A stretch of DNA of 64,000 nucleotides from Scytonema tolypothrichoides VB-61278 (GCF_000828085.3 NZ_JXCA02000023.1:287655-351654), one strand, 5' to 3'. Shown: positions 51,356 to 60,720, counted from the first letter of the stretch. The notes: generated by a model not told the origin, from the sequence alone. Program-made: numbers and translations.

Positions 51356-51953
51356 AATTACCTTTCAAGTTCTACAAAAATGGGTCTTTAAGGTAGTGAA
51401 AACTAAAATAGAAACTCCTTAAAGACTCTTACTTAAATTAACGATTGGTTGATGTGTATACGTCTTACTGAGGATATAGATGTAAAAGTTTATGAATTTG
51501 TATAATTCCAAACCTGAGTAGAGTGAAGAAAAAGGATTAATGACCTTTAGAGGTAATTTATAAAGTCAGTAGATAGAAAAGTTTTGTTTGAAGAGCGATG
51601 TGTTTGAGTGAACATTCACTTCCAATAGTGTCAACGCTTACTGGAGTTTCGTGGGGTGGGCACTTCCAAAGTTGCCTTGACAGACATCTTGCACCATTCT
51701 CAACAAGACCTAAAAAACCGGGTTTTGTGAACAGTAAATTAAGGTTTGCAAGTGTCATCTTTCTCAAGAAACCCGGTTTTTGACCCTGGTGCAAGATCTG
51801 AGCGCCCAACAGGCGCGATTACACGCCCCCAACGAATGAAAGAAACACCATTTCCCTGTTAAGAGTTCCCTGTTCCCTGTGTTTCTTAGGAGTTGACAGA
51901 CTACTAAGGCAACATCTCTACAATCTTGTCATCCATCCTCTACACTGTAATTT
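51356..51953. other. 598-bp intergenic region with hairpin repeats
   Basis: No supported gene. The segment 51711-51781 carries two inverted copies of the AAACCCGG repeat: AAAAACCGGGTTTTG and AAGAAACCCGGTTTTTG, enclosing about 40 bp. Further on, TTCCCTG units occur near 51850-51880 and a promoter for mutL is expected at the end. Confidence 0.5.
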
Positions 51954-53660
51954 ATGGCGTCAACTATTTATGCTTTACCAGCAGAAGTCGTACATCTGAT
52001 TACAGCCGGAGAGGTTATCGACTCCTTAGCCTCTGTGGTGAGAGAATTGGTAGAAAATTCCCTTGATGCAGGTGCAACACGAATTGTTATTTCCTTATGG
52101 CCACAGCAATGGCGCGTACGTGTGGCAGATAATGGTTATGGAATGACTTTAGATGACTTGCACAAAGCAGCAACTGCCCATAGTACCAGTAAAATTTGCA
52201 GTTGTGCAGATTTGTGGAAAATTACAAGTTTGGGGTTTCGTGGAGAGGCGTTGCATAGTTTGACGACGCTGGCAGATTTAGAAATATTAAGTCGTCCACA
52301 ACGAGGAGATTGTGGTTGGCGATTTGTCTATGGGTATGCTGGAGAAGCCTTGTATGTCGAAGCTTGTGCGATCGCCCCCGGTACCATTGTCACAGTCTCA
52401 AATTTATTTGGAAATTGTTCAGGTCGTCGTGAGGGATTACCGACACTAGCACAGCAAATGAAAGCAGTGCAAGCAACAATTCACCAAATCGCCTTATGTC
52501 ATCCGAATATCACTTGGCAAGTCTGGCAAAATGACCGAGAGTGGTTTAGTCTATATCCTGCCACTTCAATAGGACAACTGCTACCCCAGATTCTACATCA
52601 AGTTAAAGAAGCTGATTTACAAGAGTTAAACCTGGAAATACCCAATCCTGAGAATTCAGAATTCGGAATTCAGAAGTCAGGACTCCATTTAGTGATAGGA
52701 TTACCAGATAGATGTCATCGTCATCGTCCAGACTGGGTACGAGTTGCTGTGAATGGAAGGATGGTGAAGTCATCGGAATTAGAACAGACTATCTTGTCAG
52801 GATTTTATCGGACATTACCGCGCGATCGCTATCCAATCACTTTTCTGCATCTATTGATTTCTCCGGAACATATCAACTGGAACCGTAACCCAGCAAAAAC
52901 AGAAATTTATCTTAACCAACTTAGTTACTGGCAAGAACAAATTAGTACGGCGATCGCGCAAGCACTCCGCATCAATTCTACATCTGTTAAAGACGCTGTT
53001 CACACAACGCGAGTTGGTAAATTACTCAAAGCTGCAGAAGAAAAAGGCGGATATAATGTCAATCGTTCGCTTACTTGTGAAGAAGACAAAACGCATGAAG
53101 AGATGTTGCATGCAACATCTCTACAACTAAAAGCCGTTGCTCAAGTTAATAACACTTATATCGTGGCAGAACATCCTGGTGGAGTGTGGTTAGTAGAACA
53201 GCACATTGCCCATGAACGAGTTTTATACGAGCAATTGTGCGACAATTGGAAAATTATTCCAATTGAACCTCCAGTCATTCTCTATCAATTATCTCCGGCG
53301 CAAGTCTCGCAACTACAACGAATTGATTTGGATATAGAACCCTTTGGTGAGCAACTTTGGGCAGTTCGTACGGTTCCCACACTTTTACAACAACGAGACG
53401 ACTGTGCAGACGCCATTTTAGAACTGAGTTGGGGAGGTGATTTACAAGCAGCACAAGTTGCTGTCGCCTGTCGTAGTGCTATTCGCAACGGTACAACTCT
53501 CAGTTTACAAGAAATGCAAACACTTTTGGATGAATGGCAGCGCACACGCAACCCTCGTACTTGTCCCCACGGACGTCCAATCTATTTATCTTTGGAAGAA
53601 TCAGCTTTGGCGCGTTTTTTCAAACGTCATTGGGTGATTGGGAAAAGTCACGGGATTTAA
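51954..53660 (+). CDS. mutL: DNA mismatch repair protein MutL
   Basis: 568 residues. The N-terminal GHKL ATPase has ELVENSLDAGATRI (motif I), DNGYGM (motif II), TSKI, and GFRGEALHSLTTLAD (motif III). The second conserved region follows in RPDWVRVAVNGRMV and NRNPAKTEIYL. The C-terminal dimerisation domain (VEQHIAHERVLYEQLCDN, SAIRNGTTLSLQEMQTLLDE) ends in RTCPHGRPIYLSLEE. The QxHAxER-type endonuclease motif appears as QHIAHERVLYE, so latent endonuclease activity is plausible. ATP-dependent mediator between MutS and nucleases. Length normal; starts ATG 51954. Confidence 0.95.
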   Translation: MASTIYALPAEVVHLITAGEVIDSLASVVRELVENSLDAGATRIVISLWPQQWRVRVADNGYGMTLDDLHKAATAHSTSKICSCADLWKITSLGFRGEALHSLTTLADLEILSRPQRGDCGWRFVYGYAGEALYVEACAIAPGTIVTVSNLFGNCSGRREGLPTLAQQMKAVQATIHQIALCHPNITWQVWQNDREWFSLYPATSIGQLLPQILHQVKEADLQELNLEIPNPENSEFGIQKSGLHLVIGLPDRCHRHRPDWVRVAVNGRMVKSSELEQTILSGFYRTLPRDRYPITFLHLLISPEHINWNRNPAKTEIYLNQLSYWQEQISTAIAQALRINSTSVKDAVHTTRVGKLLKAAEEKGGYNVNRSLTCEEDKTHEEMLHATSLQLKAVAQVNNTYIVAEHPGGVWLVEQHIAHERVLYEQLCDNWKIIPIEPPVILYQLSPAQVSQLQRIDLDIEPFGEQLWAVRTVPTLLQQRDDCADAILELSWGGDLQAAQVAVACRSAIRNGTTLSLQEMQTLLDEWQRTRNPRTCPHGRPIYLSLEESALARFFKRHWVIGKSHGI

Positions 53661-53708
53661 CAGTTATCAGTTAACAGTTAACAGTTATCAGCAGGAATTA
53701 CGCAAACA

Positions 53709-53772
53709 AACCCGGTTTCTACCAAAAATCGTCTGTTTCGCAACCAAAGACGAACGAAGAAACCGGGTTTCT
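53709..53772. repeat. AAACCCGG inverted-repeat element
   Basis: AAACCCGGTTTCTACC and AAGAAACCGGGTTTC are inverted arms around about 35 bp. Other copies: 51711-51781 and 57225-57253. A cyanobacterial hairpin repeat. Confidence 0.6.
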
Positions 53773-53791
53773 AGCAGATGGTGCGTAAGTC

Positions 53792-53917
53792 CTATATTTA
53801 TTTCAAGCATTACCCCCAAATGCAAAAGCAAATGAGCGTCCATTAGTCTTGGCTATCCAACAAGGTGAGAAAGGACATATACTCATTCGTAGTCCAGAAG
53901 TTTTTAAAAACAAATAA
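53792..53917 (+). pseudogene. Isolated C-terminal coding fragment
   Basis: 41 codons with protein-like composition (LYLFQALPPNAKANERPLVL, AIQQGEKGHILIRSPEVFKN K-stop at 53915-53917) but no start in front, because upstream lies the AAACCCGG repeat. It may be the tail of a gene destroyed by repeat insertion. The family is not recognised. Confidence 0.35.
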
Positions 53918-54013
53918 GTAGGTCAGTCCAAGTAAAAAGTAAAAAGAATATCCTTTCCTCATAGATCAATGATGCTGTTGGCGAATAAATTCGGGGTCAC
54001 ACGCCCTAAGCTT

Positions 54014-54123
54014 CTCGTTCCCTGGTTTAGCCAGGGAATGCCCTACTAGGAGGCTCCGCCTCCCGTACTTAGGTTGAGGCAGAGCCTCGTCGCTGGCATT
54101 TCCAGCCTGAGACTGAAAACGAG
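54014..54123. repeat. Long imperfect palindromic repeat element
   Basis: CTCGTT at one end and AACGAG at the other. Inside are CCCTGG..CCAGGG, AGGAGGCTCCGCCTCC, GAGGCAGAGCCTC and CTGGCATTTCCAG, several small hairpins inside one long inverted frame. This looks like a non-coding interspersed element common in cyanobacteria. Confidence 0.55.
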
Positions 54124-54226
54124 TTTATCAGGGGTATCACCCCAGACGAGTTGAAAAATTCTGACTTATGACTCAAAAAGTGCTGAATTCTTACGTTTTT
54201 AAAACCAAATAACTAAACTCCAGGGT

Positions 54227-55048
54227 TTAACGGCTCATTGCTGGTACTTTTGATGCTTGCACAATAAACCCATATTTCTTCAGTACAGTCTGAGCTGGCT
54301 CGCTGGTTAAAAACTGAACGAATTCCTTAGCAGCATCAACATTCTTACTGCTTTTTAGCACTGCCATTGGATAAACAATCGGGGAGTGAGACTTGTCATC
54401 AGCGACAACTACCACTTTTACCTTGTTAGAGATTTTCGCATCAGTTGCATAAACAAGACCAGCATCAGCGTTACCACTTTCCACAGATGCTAGAACTTGA
54501 CGGACGTTGTTGGCGTAAACAAGTTTGGGTTTGACTTGCTGCAAAAGGTTTAATTTCTCCAGAACTTGCTCACCGTATTGCCCTGCAGGAACGCTTCTGG
54601 GTTCGCCGATCGCAATTTTCTTGACTTTGGCGTCTGTCAAGGCGTTAAAGCTGGTGACACCTGTAGAGTTACTAGGCACAACCAAAACCAGACTATTGTT
54701 TGCCAAGTTAGTACGGGTTCCTTGAACTAATAACCCCTTTTGCTCTAAAGCATCGATTTGCTTTTTCCCAGCTGAGATAAAGATATCTGCTGGTGCACCT
54801 TGTTCTATTTGTTGCTGTAAAGCACCAGAAGCACCAAAGTTGTAACTCAGGTTGACATTTGGTTTACTTTGTTGGTACGAAGTTTTGATTTCTTCCATCG
54901 CATCTTTAAGACTGGCGGCTGCAGATACGAGGAGGTCAACCTTGGATTGTGCTACCACAGCAGATGGATCAAACAATCGCAAACTAAGTGCCAGAAGCAA
55001 GCTAGCAATGACTATGCTGATAAAGGGAAAAAATTGTCTTCTTTTCAT
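54227..55048 (-). CDS. modA: Molybdate ABC transporter substrate-binding protein
   Basis: 273 residues from the ATG at 55048 (MKRRQFFPFISIVIA), which begins a normal signal peptide; the longer frame reads through the upstream region and is not plausible. ModA signatures: VSAAASLKDAMEEI, YNFGASGALQQQIEQGAPAD, IFISAGKKQID, IGEPRSVPAGQYGEQVLEKL, VESGNADAGLVYATDAKIS. The Ser/Ala oxyanion-binding loops (AASL, GASGAL, PRSVPAG, ADAGLVYATD) are intact. It captures molybdate or tungstate in the periplasm for the ModBC transporter, whose genes are not in this window. Confidence 0.93.
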   Translation of the reverse strand: MKRRQFFPFISIVIASLLLALSLRLFDPSAVVAQSKVDLLVSAAASLKDAMEEIKTSYQQSKPNVNLSYNFGASGALQQQIEQGAPADIFISAGKKQIDALEQKGLLVQGTRTNLANNSLVLVVPSNSTGVTSFNALTDAKVKKIAIGEPRSVPAGQYGEQVLEKLNLLQQVKPKLVYANNVRQVLASVESGNADAGLVYATDAKISNKVKVVVVADDKSHSPIVYPMAVLKSSKNVDAAKEFVQFLTSEPAQTVLKKYGFIVQASKVPAMSR

Positions 55049-55261
55049 AACAGGGCTGGACTTACAGAAATCTTCTTTTAATGAAATTGTGGTTGGTAGA
55101 ATCGTACCAAGATAATTCCAAAAATACCAAGAAGATTGGTAAAATAAAGCCAGGAAAAGAACTAGGAAATTTGAGCAACGGCGATGCTCCCAATGGATGT
55201 AACCCAAAGGGAGCATGATGTGCAAGGTAAAGTTATGATTCCTGCTTTATCTGACGCTAAC

Positions 55262-55303
55262 CCTCTCCTTAATAAGGAGAGGGTGCCGGAGGCGGGTGAG
55301 GTA
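55262..55303. repeat. CTCCTTAATAAGGAG hairpin repeat
   Basis: CCCTCTCCTTAATAAGGAGAGGG is a perfect hairpin followed by GCCGGAGGCGGGTGAGG, directly downstream of msrB. It belongs to the same family as the repeats embedded in tpsB and near 62985, and may act as the msrB terminator. Confidence 0.55.
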
Positions 55304-55305
55304 TA

Positions 55306-55716
55306 TTACTCTTGTGGGATAAACTTTAGAGCAACACCGTTAATGCAATAGCGTTTACCAGTGGGTGCCGGACCATCGTCAAACACATGACCCAAATGCC
55401 CACCACAGTTATTGCAATGCACTTCAACTCTGGTCATAAACAACGACTTATCTTGTGATGTGCCAATTGCACCCTCAATTGGGTTAAAAAAGCTAGGCCA
55501 GCCAGTACCGCTGTCAAATTTTGTTCCAGATGTAAACAGTGGCTGACCACACCCAGCACACACATAAGTGCCTTTAGCATACTGCTTATTGAGTGGGCTG
55601 GTGTGAGGACGTTCTGTAGCATGTTGACGCAATACACAAAACTGTTCCTGTGTCAATTCTTCACGCCATTCTTGCTCAGTTTTGTTGATTTGCGAGTTGC
55701 TGTTTGAAGTTGCCAT
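55306..55716 (-). CDS. msrB: Peptide-methionine (R)-S-oxide reductase
   Basis: 136 residues, MsrB single-domain. Reduces methionine-R-sulfoxide in proteins. The zinc-binding CxxC pairs are CAGC (CAGCGQPLF) and CNNC (VHCNNCGGHLGHVF). The core GTGWPSFFNPI follows, and the catalytic Cys sits in RYCINGVALKF. N-terminus TEQEWREELTQEQFCVLRQH is the usual helix pair; no signal peptide, so cytoplasmic. Start at ATG 55716. Confidence 0.94.
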   Translation of the reverse strand: MATSNSNSQINKTEQEWREELTQEQFCVLRQHATERPHTSPLNKQYAKGTYVCAGCGQPLFTSGTKFDSGTGWPSFFNPIEGAIGTSQDKSLFMTRVEVHCNNCGGHLGHVFDDGPAPTGKRYCINGVALKFIPQE

Positions 55717-55832
55717 AATTACTAAAATTTGTGTTGTATGGTGTGATGAATGTGTTCCAGTGTTGGTGTTGTTGAGTTGCCAAAGAACTCTGTCATCGAG
55801 TTATGAAATGATGACATACCGTATTTACTAGA

Positions 55833-56102
55833 ATGAGTTCTCTTCTTAAACTAGCGCTGATAAATGACTTAAAATTAGCTGAGAATGCGGCTATATGTTC
55901 TGGAAATGTTGTATCTGAGCCATTTCGTCAGTGCCTGATGCACGGATTTCACTTAACTCTCACCAGCTTGACTAGTAAACAACTTATCTACTTGGTAAAG
56001 TTTTCACAATATTTAGTTTTACATAAAACCAAAAGAAAATTTATTGCAGATATTACGACAAAAGATTCGGTATACACTAATGAGGAAGCTAATCAACAAT
56101 AG
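55833..56102 (+). CDS. Possible small protein, unknown
   Basis: 89 residues from ATG 55833. SLLKLALINDLKLAENAAIC is amphipathic, then SGNVVSEPFRQCLMHGFHLT and SLTSKQLIYLVKFSQYLVLH. Composition is protein-like and there is a plausible helix pattern, but no family is recognised and the frame could be chance. It is divergent from msrB. Confidence 0.35.
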   Translation: MSSLLKLALINDLKLAENAAICSGNVVSEPFRQCLMHGFHLTLTSLTSKQLIYLVKFSQYLVLHKTKRKFIADITTKDSVYTNEEANQQ

Positions 56103-56176
56103 AACTGACGAGCCTAGACAGGCTAGCATAAATATGCTATTACAATCCTATTTGATTTGTGAGAATTGAAAGCCAC

Positions 56177-56209
56177 AGAACCCCCACTTGTTTAAGAAAT
56201 CGGGGTTCT
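56177..56209. repeat. Hairpin overlapping the RsmB-type gene's stop
   Basis: AGAACCCC (56177-56184) pairs with GGGGTTCT (56202-56209). It overlaps the stop codon at 56192-56194 of the minus-strand gene and could end its transcript, although no T-run follows. Confidence 0.4.
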
Positions 56210-57160
56210 TATTGCTCTATTCGTCCAAACTGCCGACAAAGCCTCCACATCTATCTCCTTTATCTCACCCTCTTCAGTATTTTGAAACAAAACTGTAAAC
56301 GCACCTGCACCCAACCTATCTTGAGGAAACATCCGATAAGAAGGCACAGAAGTTAAATGCGACTGATAACCTTGTAAATGACTAATTTCAACTGCCTGAA
56401 ACTGAGGGAATCTTTTTAAAAACCATTCGCAAACCTCCTCATTCTCCTCTGGAGAATAAGTACAAGTCATGTAAGCGAGATATCCTTGCGGTGCAACTAT
56501 TTGAGCAGAATTTGCTAGAATCCTCTTTTGCCGATTGGCGCTTTTATTAATGGCAGTTGGATGAAAACATCCAGGTGCTTTTTCACCTTTAGCAAGTAAA
56601 GATTGTCCGGTACAAGGCGCGTCCACTATAACTAAATGACTAGATAAAGGTATTGTTTCAGCGAAAGAAGCAGAATCTTTACTAACGACGATAGAAGAGT
56701 TAATCTGACAACGTTTTAAGTTAGAAATTAACATTCCCAAGCGTTTACCAATGACTTCGTTGCTGATTAACAATTTAGGTTGTAAACTTTTCCAAGCAAA
56801 GATACTTTTACCTCCTGGTGCAGCACACATGTCAAAAATTAATTTAACAGGACTAGGAATTGTTAACAAAATAGAAGCTGCAAACACAGAAGAAAAATCT
56901 AGACAATAAAAATATCCTTGTTCATGTAGAGGATGTTGACCTGGTCTTTCTCCAAATGATAAACGATCTATAAATTGTGGTTGCCAAGTTGTTGGTGTTT
57001 CTATAGAAAAGGGAGAATCTTTAGGCTTTTCTTGACACCAAAGAATACAGGGATGAAAAGGTTTGGGATGAATTAAAGTTTCAACAAAAATCTCTTGTTC
57101 ATCTAAGTTGTTAAATAAACGGCGTGAAAGTTTAAGTAATAAATTAGAAGCCTTTTCCAT
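56192..57160 (-). CDS. RsmB/NOP-type RNA cytosine methyltransferase
   Basis: 322 residues from ATG 57160 (MEKASNLLLKLSRRLF). The methyltransferase core has SAM motif DMCAAPGGKSIFAWKSL, the Asp in LLISNEV, motif IV DAPCTGQS with the structural Cys, and motif VI TCTYSPEENEEVCEW with the catalytic Cys. The N-terminal NusB domain of true RsmB is missing, so it is closer to small archaeal or NSUN-like members. It methylates cytosine-5 in rRNA or tRNA, the target unknown. A short AAACCCGG hairpin repeat lies upstream. Confidence 0.9.
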   Translation of the reverse strand: MEKASNLLLKLSRRLFNNLDEQEIFVETLIHPKPFHPCILWCQEKPKDSPFSIETPTTWQPQFIDRLSFGERPGQHPLHEQGYFYCLDFSSVFAASILLTIPSPVKLIFDMCAAPGGKSIFAWKSLQPKLLISNEVIGKRLGMLISNLKRCQINSSIVVSKDSASFAETIPLSSHLVIVDAPCTGQSLLAKGEKAPGCFHPTAINKSANRQKRILANSAQIVAPQGYLAYMTCTYSPEENEEVCEWFLKRFPQFQAVEISHLQGYQSHLTSVPSYRMFPQDRLGAGAFTVLFQNTEEGEIKEIDVEALSAVWTNRAIRTPIS

Positions 57161-57224
57161 AAATTTTTCTGAATAAGTATGTCTATGAATAAGTATGTCA
57201 ATGTAAATATGTTCAACACTCAAA

Positions 57225-57253
57225 AACCCGGCTTCTCCAAAAAACCGGGTTTA
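57225..57253. repeat. AAACCCGG inverted repeat (short copy)
   Basis: AAACCCGG-CTTCTCCAAAAAA-CCGGGTTT, third member of the family seen at 51711 and 53709. Confidence 0.5.
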
Positions 57254-57369
57254 TCCATCGCTATTATTTTAAGTTTAAATCTGTTTCCTCATTCAGTTAA
57301 GTATAAATAATAGGTTTGCAACCGCGCTTAAAGGCAGCTAGCTACCAGATCATAAATCAGCAAACTCTT

Positions 57370-57621
57370 TCAATCTTCATGCCGATGTTGCCATGCTGCA
57401 CCAAAAGCTGCCCCAGCCCCAACTATTAAACCAGTACTCATTCCCTCGATAGTTTTAGTCGTTTGATCCTGGGTTAGACATTCACTTGTCACTGTGCTAG
57501 CTTGCAAACACGAATTGCTTTCTGCCCAACTTGCGGTACCTCCGACAACAACACCAGCCAAACTACAGGAAACGACAAGAAGCAAAAGACGTTTAGTTTT
57601 TATGTCTTTAGGCAGTTGCAT
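57370..57621 (-). CDS. Small secreted or membrane protein, glycine-rich
   Basis: 83 residues. A signal/anchor (RLLLLVVSCSLAGVVVGGTA, cleavage after WA) precedes a short loop with two Cys (NSCLQASTVTSECLT). A glycine-rich hydrophobic tail, MSTGLIVGAGAAFGAAWQHR, follows. The two Cys could form a disulfide in the periplasm or lumen. Conserved-looking but not a family I know; the ATG is at 57621. Confidence 0.55.
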   Translation of the reverse strand: MQLPKDIKTKRLLLLVVSCSLAGVVVGGTASWAESNSCLQASTVTSECLTQDQTTKTIEGMSTGLIVGAGAAFGAAWQHRHED

Positions 57622-57877
57622 AAAATCTCATGAATGGTAAGTAGTCCATAACTACTTTACACATCTATACTGTTCTTGTCACCAGCTCAGATGTTAACTC
57701 TTTTTGCACAGATGAGGAGGTCGGGAGATGGGAAAGTGAGAAAGTCAGGGAGTGAGGGAAAGGAGTTACCAGTTATCAGTTACCAGTTACCAGTCGTCAG
57801 TTATCAGTTTTCCCTGTTCCCTCTTCCCTGTTAAGAGTTCCCTGTTCCCTGTTAAGAGTTCCCTATTCCCTGCGATA
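57622..57877. repeat. Short tandem repeat cluster upstream of the small glycine-rich gene
   Basis: ATCAGTT-type units (57765-57800) then TTCCCTG/TTAAGAG units (57815-57870). Same families as at 18830 and 51850. No gene fits. Confidence 0.6.
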
Positions 57878-59716
57878 TCACTCAATCTTCAAGTTAAAGG
57901 GTAAGCGAGCATAGATACCCTGTGGATCGTTCATCTTCCGCAGAATTGCTAATTCCTGTTGCAGTTTTTGGAATTCACTCATCAACGGATCTGGTGCTTT
58001 GAGTTGCACTTTATCCATGCCTAAAACAGTTCGTACTTCTTCACTCACTCGTCCAAAAAAGCGTTCTCTGAGATTGCCTCCTTTGGGATATTCTTGTAAT
58101 TGCCAATTATCTCCCAGATTTGCGGCAGTAGCTGCGTATTTAACAGCAGCATCCAAACCACCAATGTCATCCACCAAACCTATTTTCTTTGCTGCTGCAC
58201 CAGACCAAACTCGTCCTTGAGCAATTTCAGCGACTTTTTGCTTGGGAAGTTTGCGACCTTGTGCGACTTTGTTAAGAAATATGTCGTAAATTCGGTTAAC
58301 ACTACGTTGGTATATTGCTAATTCCTCGGGAGATTTAGGGCGAGCAACAGTTTGAGTATCAGCATAGCGGGCAGTTTTCACTGCATCCCAGGTCACACCA
58401 TTGTCATTTGCCAGTTTTTGGAAATTAAGAATCTGTCCAAACACGCCTATGGAACCTGTAATTGTATTAGGTTCAGCAAAAATGCGTTTAGAATCTGTAG
58501 CAATCCAGTAGCCACCAGAGGCGGCGACATTACCCATGGACACAACAACGGGTTTTTTTTCACCAGTCAGCCGCACTTCTCTTTGTATTACTTCAGAACC
58601 AGAAACGCTACCACCTGGACTGTTTATCCGCAGGATGACTGCTTTGACGTCTTCATCTTGACGTAACCGACGGAAAATTTTGGCAAAGCGATCGCCCCCC
58701 ACATCTCCATCATCTCCCTGTCCATCGACAATCTCTCCCTCAGCATAAACCACCGCAATTTTATTTTTCGAGTTGCGTTCAACACCCAAAGATTTTCCAG
58801 CAACTCCTGCATAATCTTTGAGGCTGATTTGAGCGAATGTGTTATCTTCCTTATCGCTGTTGGTCAACTGCTTAAGGTCAGCAACCACCTGATCAAAATA
58901 TCCTACTTTATCAACTAAGCGATTCGCTTTGGCTTGATCTGCTAACAACAAAGCTTGATTATCGGCGATCGCCTGCAACTGTTGCGGTTTTATTTTGCGA
59001 CTTGCTCCTACCGTAGCACGCCACTCTCCCCAAACATCATTCAACAATTCCTGAGTTTGTGCACGGTTTTCTGGACTCAGCTTTGTGAGTATAAATGGTT
59101 CAACTGCTCCTTTGAACTTACCTACCCGTACAATCTGAACACCAACACCGTACTTCTCCAAAGCCCCAGCATAGAACATTGGTTGAGCGCTCAAACCATT
59201 GATTTCCATTCCTCCTAAGGGGTTAACCACAATGCTATCAGCCACAGAACTTAAGTAATACTCTTTTTCACCCCAATCCATCCCATATGCTATAATTTTC
59301 TTCCCAGCAGCACGGCACTTCTCCAACGCCTGACGGATTTCTTTGAGGGTGGCAAAGCCTGTTACTCTACCCTCTGTGGCAACATCAGTTGCATCCAAAT
59401 ATATACCAACAATTCGTTTGTCGTTCCGTGCTTTGTCCAAAGCCTCCAAAACTGTCCGGAGTGATATTGTTTTGTTGTCGTCACCTGATAATGCATTTTG
59501 AAGCAATTCACTAGAACTTGGCTGACCATCAGTGATGTTTGTAGACAAATCAAAAACCAGCACTGATTTATCTTTCACAACAGGACCGACATCTTTGGAT
59601 GAGGCTGCTGCAAACAGTAGAAACAACAGTCCAGTCGTTCCCACACCGCAGAAAATGAACAGTCCCAATAGGCTTCCGAGTAGGCTGGCAAAAGTTTGTT
59701 TGAGAAAATTACGCAT
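57878..59716 (-). CDS. sppA: Signal peptide peptidase SppA, 67-kDa type
   Basis: 612 residues, the double-domain form. An N-terminal membrane segment (LLGLFIFCGVGTTGLLFLLF) is followed by the first domain (SVLVFDLSTNITDGQPSS, KRIVGIYLDATDVATEGRVT, KKIIAYGMDWGEKEYYLSSV) and the second domain with the Ser nucleophile in VSMGNVAASGGYWIATDSK. VILRINSPGGSVSGSEVIQR forms the conserved loop. The C-terminal LRERFFGRVSEEVRTVLGMD and AILRKMNDPQGIYARLPF are family-typical. It degrades released signal peptides and takes part in membrane protein turnover; cyanobacterial SppA is also linked to phycobilisome and photosystem repair in high light. Start ATG 59716. Confidence 0.94.
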   Translation of the reverse strand: MRNFLKQTFASLLGSLLGLFIFCGVGTTGLLFLLFAAASSKDVGPVVKDKSVLVFDLSTNITDGQPSSSELLQNALSGDDNKTISLRTVLEALDKARNDKRIVGIYLDATDVATEGRVTGFATLKEIRQALEKCRAAGKKIIAYGMDWGEKEYYLSSVADSIVVNPLGGMEINGLSAQPMFYAGALEKYGVGVQIVRVGKFKGAVEPFILTKLSPENRAQTQELLNDVWGEWRATVGASRKIKPQQLQAIADNQALLLADQAKANRLVDKVGYFDQVVADLKQLTNSDKEDNTFAQISLKDYAGVAGKSLGVERNSKNKIAVVYAEGEIVDGQGDDGDVGGDRFAKIFRRLRQDEDVKAVILRINSPGGSVSGSEVIQREVRLTGEKKPVVVSMGNVAASGGYWIATDSKRIFAEPNTITGSIGVFGQILNFQKLANDNGVTWDAVKTARYADTQTVARPKSPEELAIYQRSVNRIYDIFLNKVAQGRKLPKQKVAEIAQGRVWSGAAAKKIGLVDDIGGLDAAVKYAATAANLGDNWQLQEYPKGGNLRERFFGRVSEEVRTVLGMDKVQLKAPDPLMSEFQKLQQELAILRKMNDPQGIYARLPFNLKIE

Positions 59717-60163
59717 ATTTGTTATCAGTCATTAGTCATTAATTATTAGTCATTAGCCATGAGTCCTTAGACTGAGGACTAATCACTTCGTATCTTCTTA
59801 ATATTTCCACTTAATTCCTCACTCTTACTACTTAATAACCTAAAAACTAAGGGTTTTTATTTTTATTTTATTGTAAGAATTCAGAAGTCAGAATTCAGGA
59901 GTCAGAATAGTTAAAGAATCAGGAGAACATTTGGGGAAATGAATATACCAATAATAGACTCCTTATAAATTCTGGCTTCTGACTTCTCAGTGCTGAATTC
60001 TTACCTTTTATTTGTCGTAAACTTTTGGAACACTTTAGTTGTTCTAGTGTAGCGTTACCAGTACAAAATAGCACCGTGATGATTTCGGCAAATAACACTT
60101 TAGCTAAAGCGTAAACAGCGGCTTCTCTTTGGCAAGCCACTTGCAAAAAAAAGCATTACTAAC
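59717..60163. other. Intergenic region with short tandem repeats
   Basis: ATTAGTC-type units directly upstream of sppA (59725-59765), and AGAATTCAGAAGTCAGAATT-type repeats near 59875-59910, repeated inverted near 59965-60000. Such flanks often surround interspersed elements. No gene is seen. Confidence 0.5.
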
Positions 60164-60399
60164 TCAGCAATGTCTGCTCGCAGTGTTAGCGCTTTTACGA
60201 TATTTGACACTCCTCAGCCGTCGCGGCTGAGGATTCTTGCTAAGCCCTTCGGGCACGCTGCGCGAACATCCGTCCTCTCTAGATACCCAAATGCAAGCAT
60301 TCAAATATCCCCGTTTGGGTACGTCCACAAGCGCACACGGACTGCCCGACCGCGTTTGAAATGATTTATTCAATTTCTTGCTTTTACTCTTACATTTGT
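60164..60399. other. Possible transposon-end remnant with hairpin
   Basis: The 21-bp palindrome CCTCAGCCGTCGCGGCTGAG G at 60212-60232, preceded by TTGACA, looks like the subterminal hairpin of IS200/IS605-type ends. No tnpB remains nearby. Downstream is CCCAAATGCAAGCATTCAAA, then CCCGTTTGGG. Function is not assignable. Confidence 0.35.
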
Positions 60400-60720
60400 G
60401 AGCCACTGCCGTGGTGAGGCAGTCCGCAGAACAGGGGGTTTCCACGCCAGGTGCACCGTCCTTGGGAACCCGACAGCCAGTCGCCACAACGGGACGGCAG
60501 GTGCTCCACTTGGGGAGCCACCCCCGTGGGCGGGTCTCCCGACAGCCCGGGGAGTGGCGTGGAACCCCAAGACCGCACTGCCTCGGGAACCCCAACGCCA
60601 GATCCCTCTGTCGGGAAACACTCATCAAGGACTGGCTCCGCAAGGCGCTGCTCTGGGCAACGCACTGGCTCCCCATGAGGAACTGCCGTGCATGGTTCCC
60701 CGGCATAAAGCAAGTGGCGG
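60400..60720. repeat. GC-rich repeat cluster
   Basis: A 320-bp stretch much richer in G+C than its surroundings, made of short inverted modules such as CCACCCCCGTGGGCGGG, GGGTCTCCCGACAGCCCGG and GGAACCCGACAGCCAG. All six frames are open for long stretches, which is a composition effect. It resembles interspersed palindromic repeat clusters of filamentous cyanobacteria. It sits exactly where the truncated mgtC gene stops. Confidence 0.5.
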
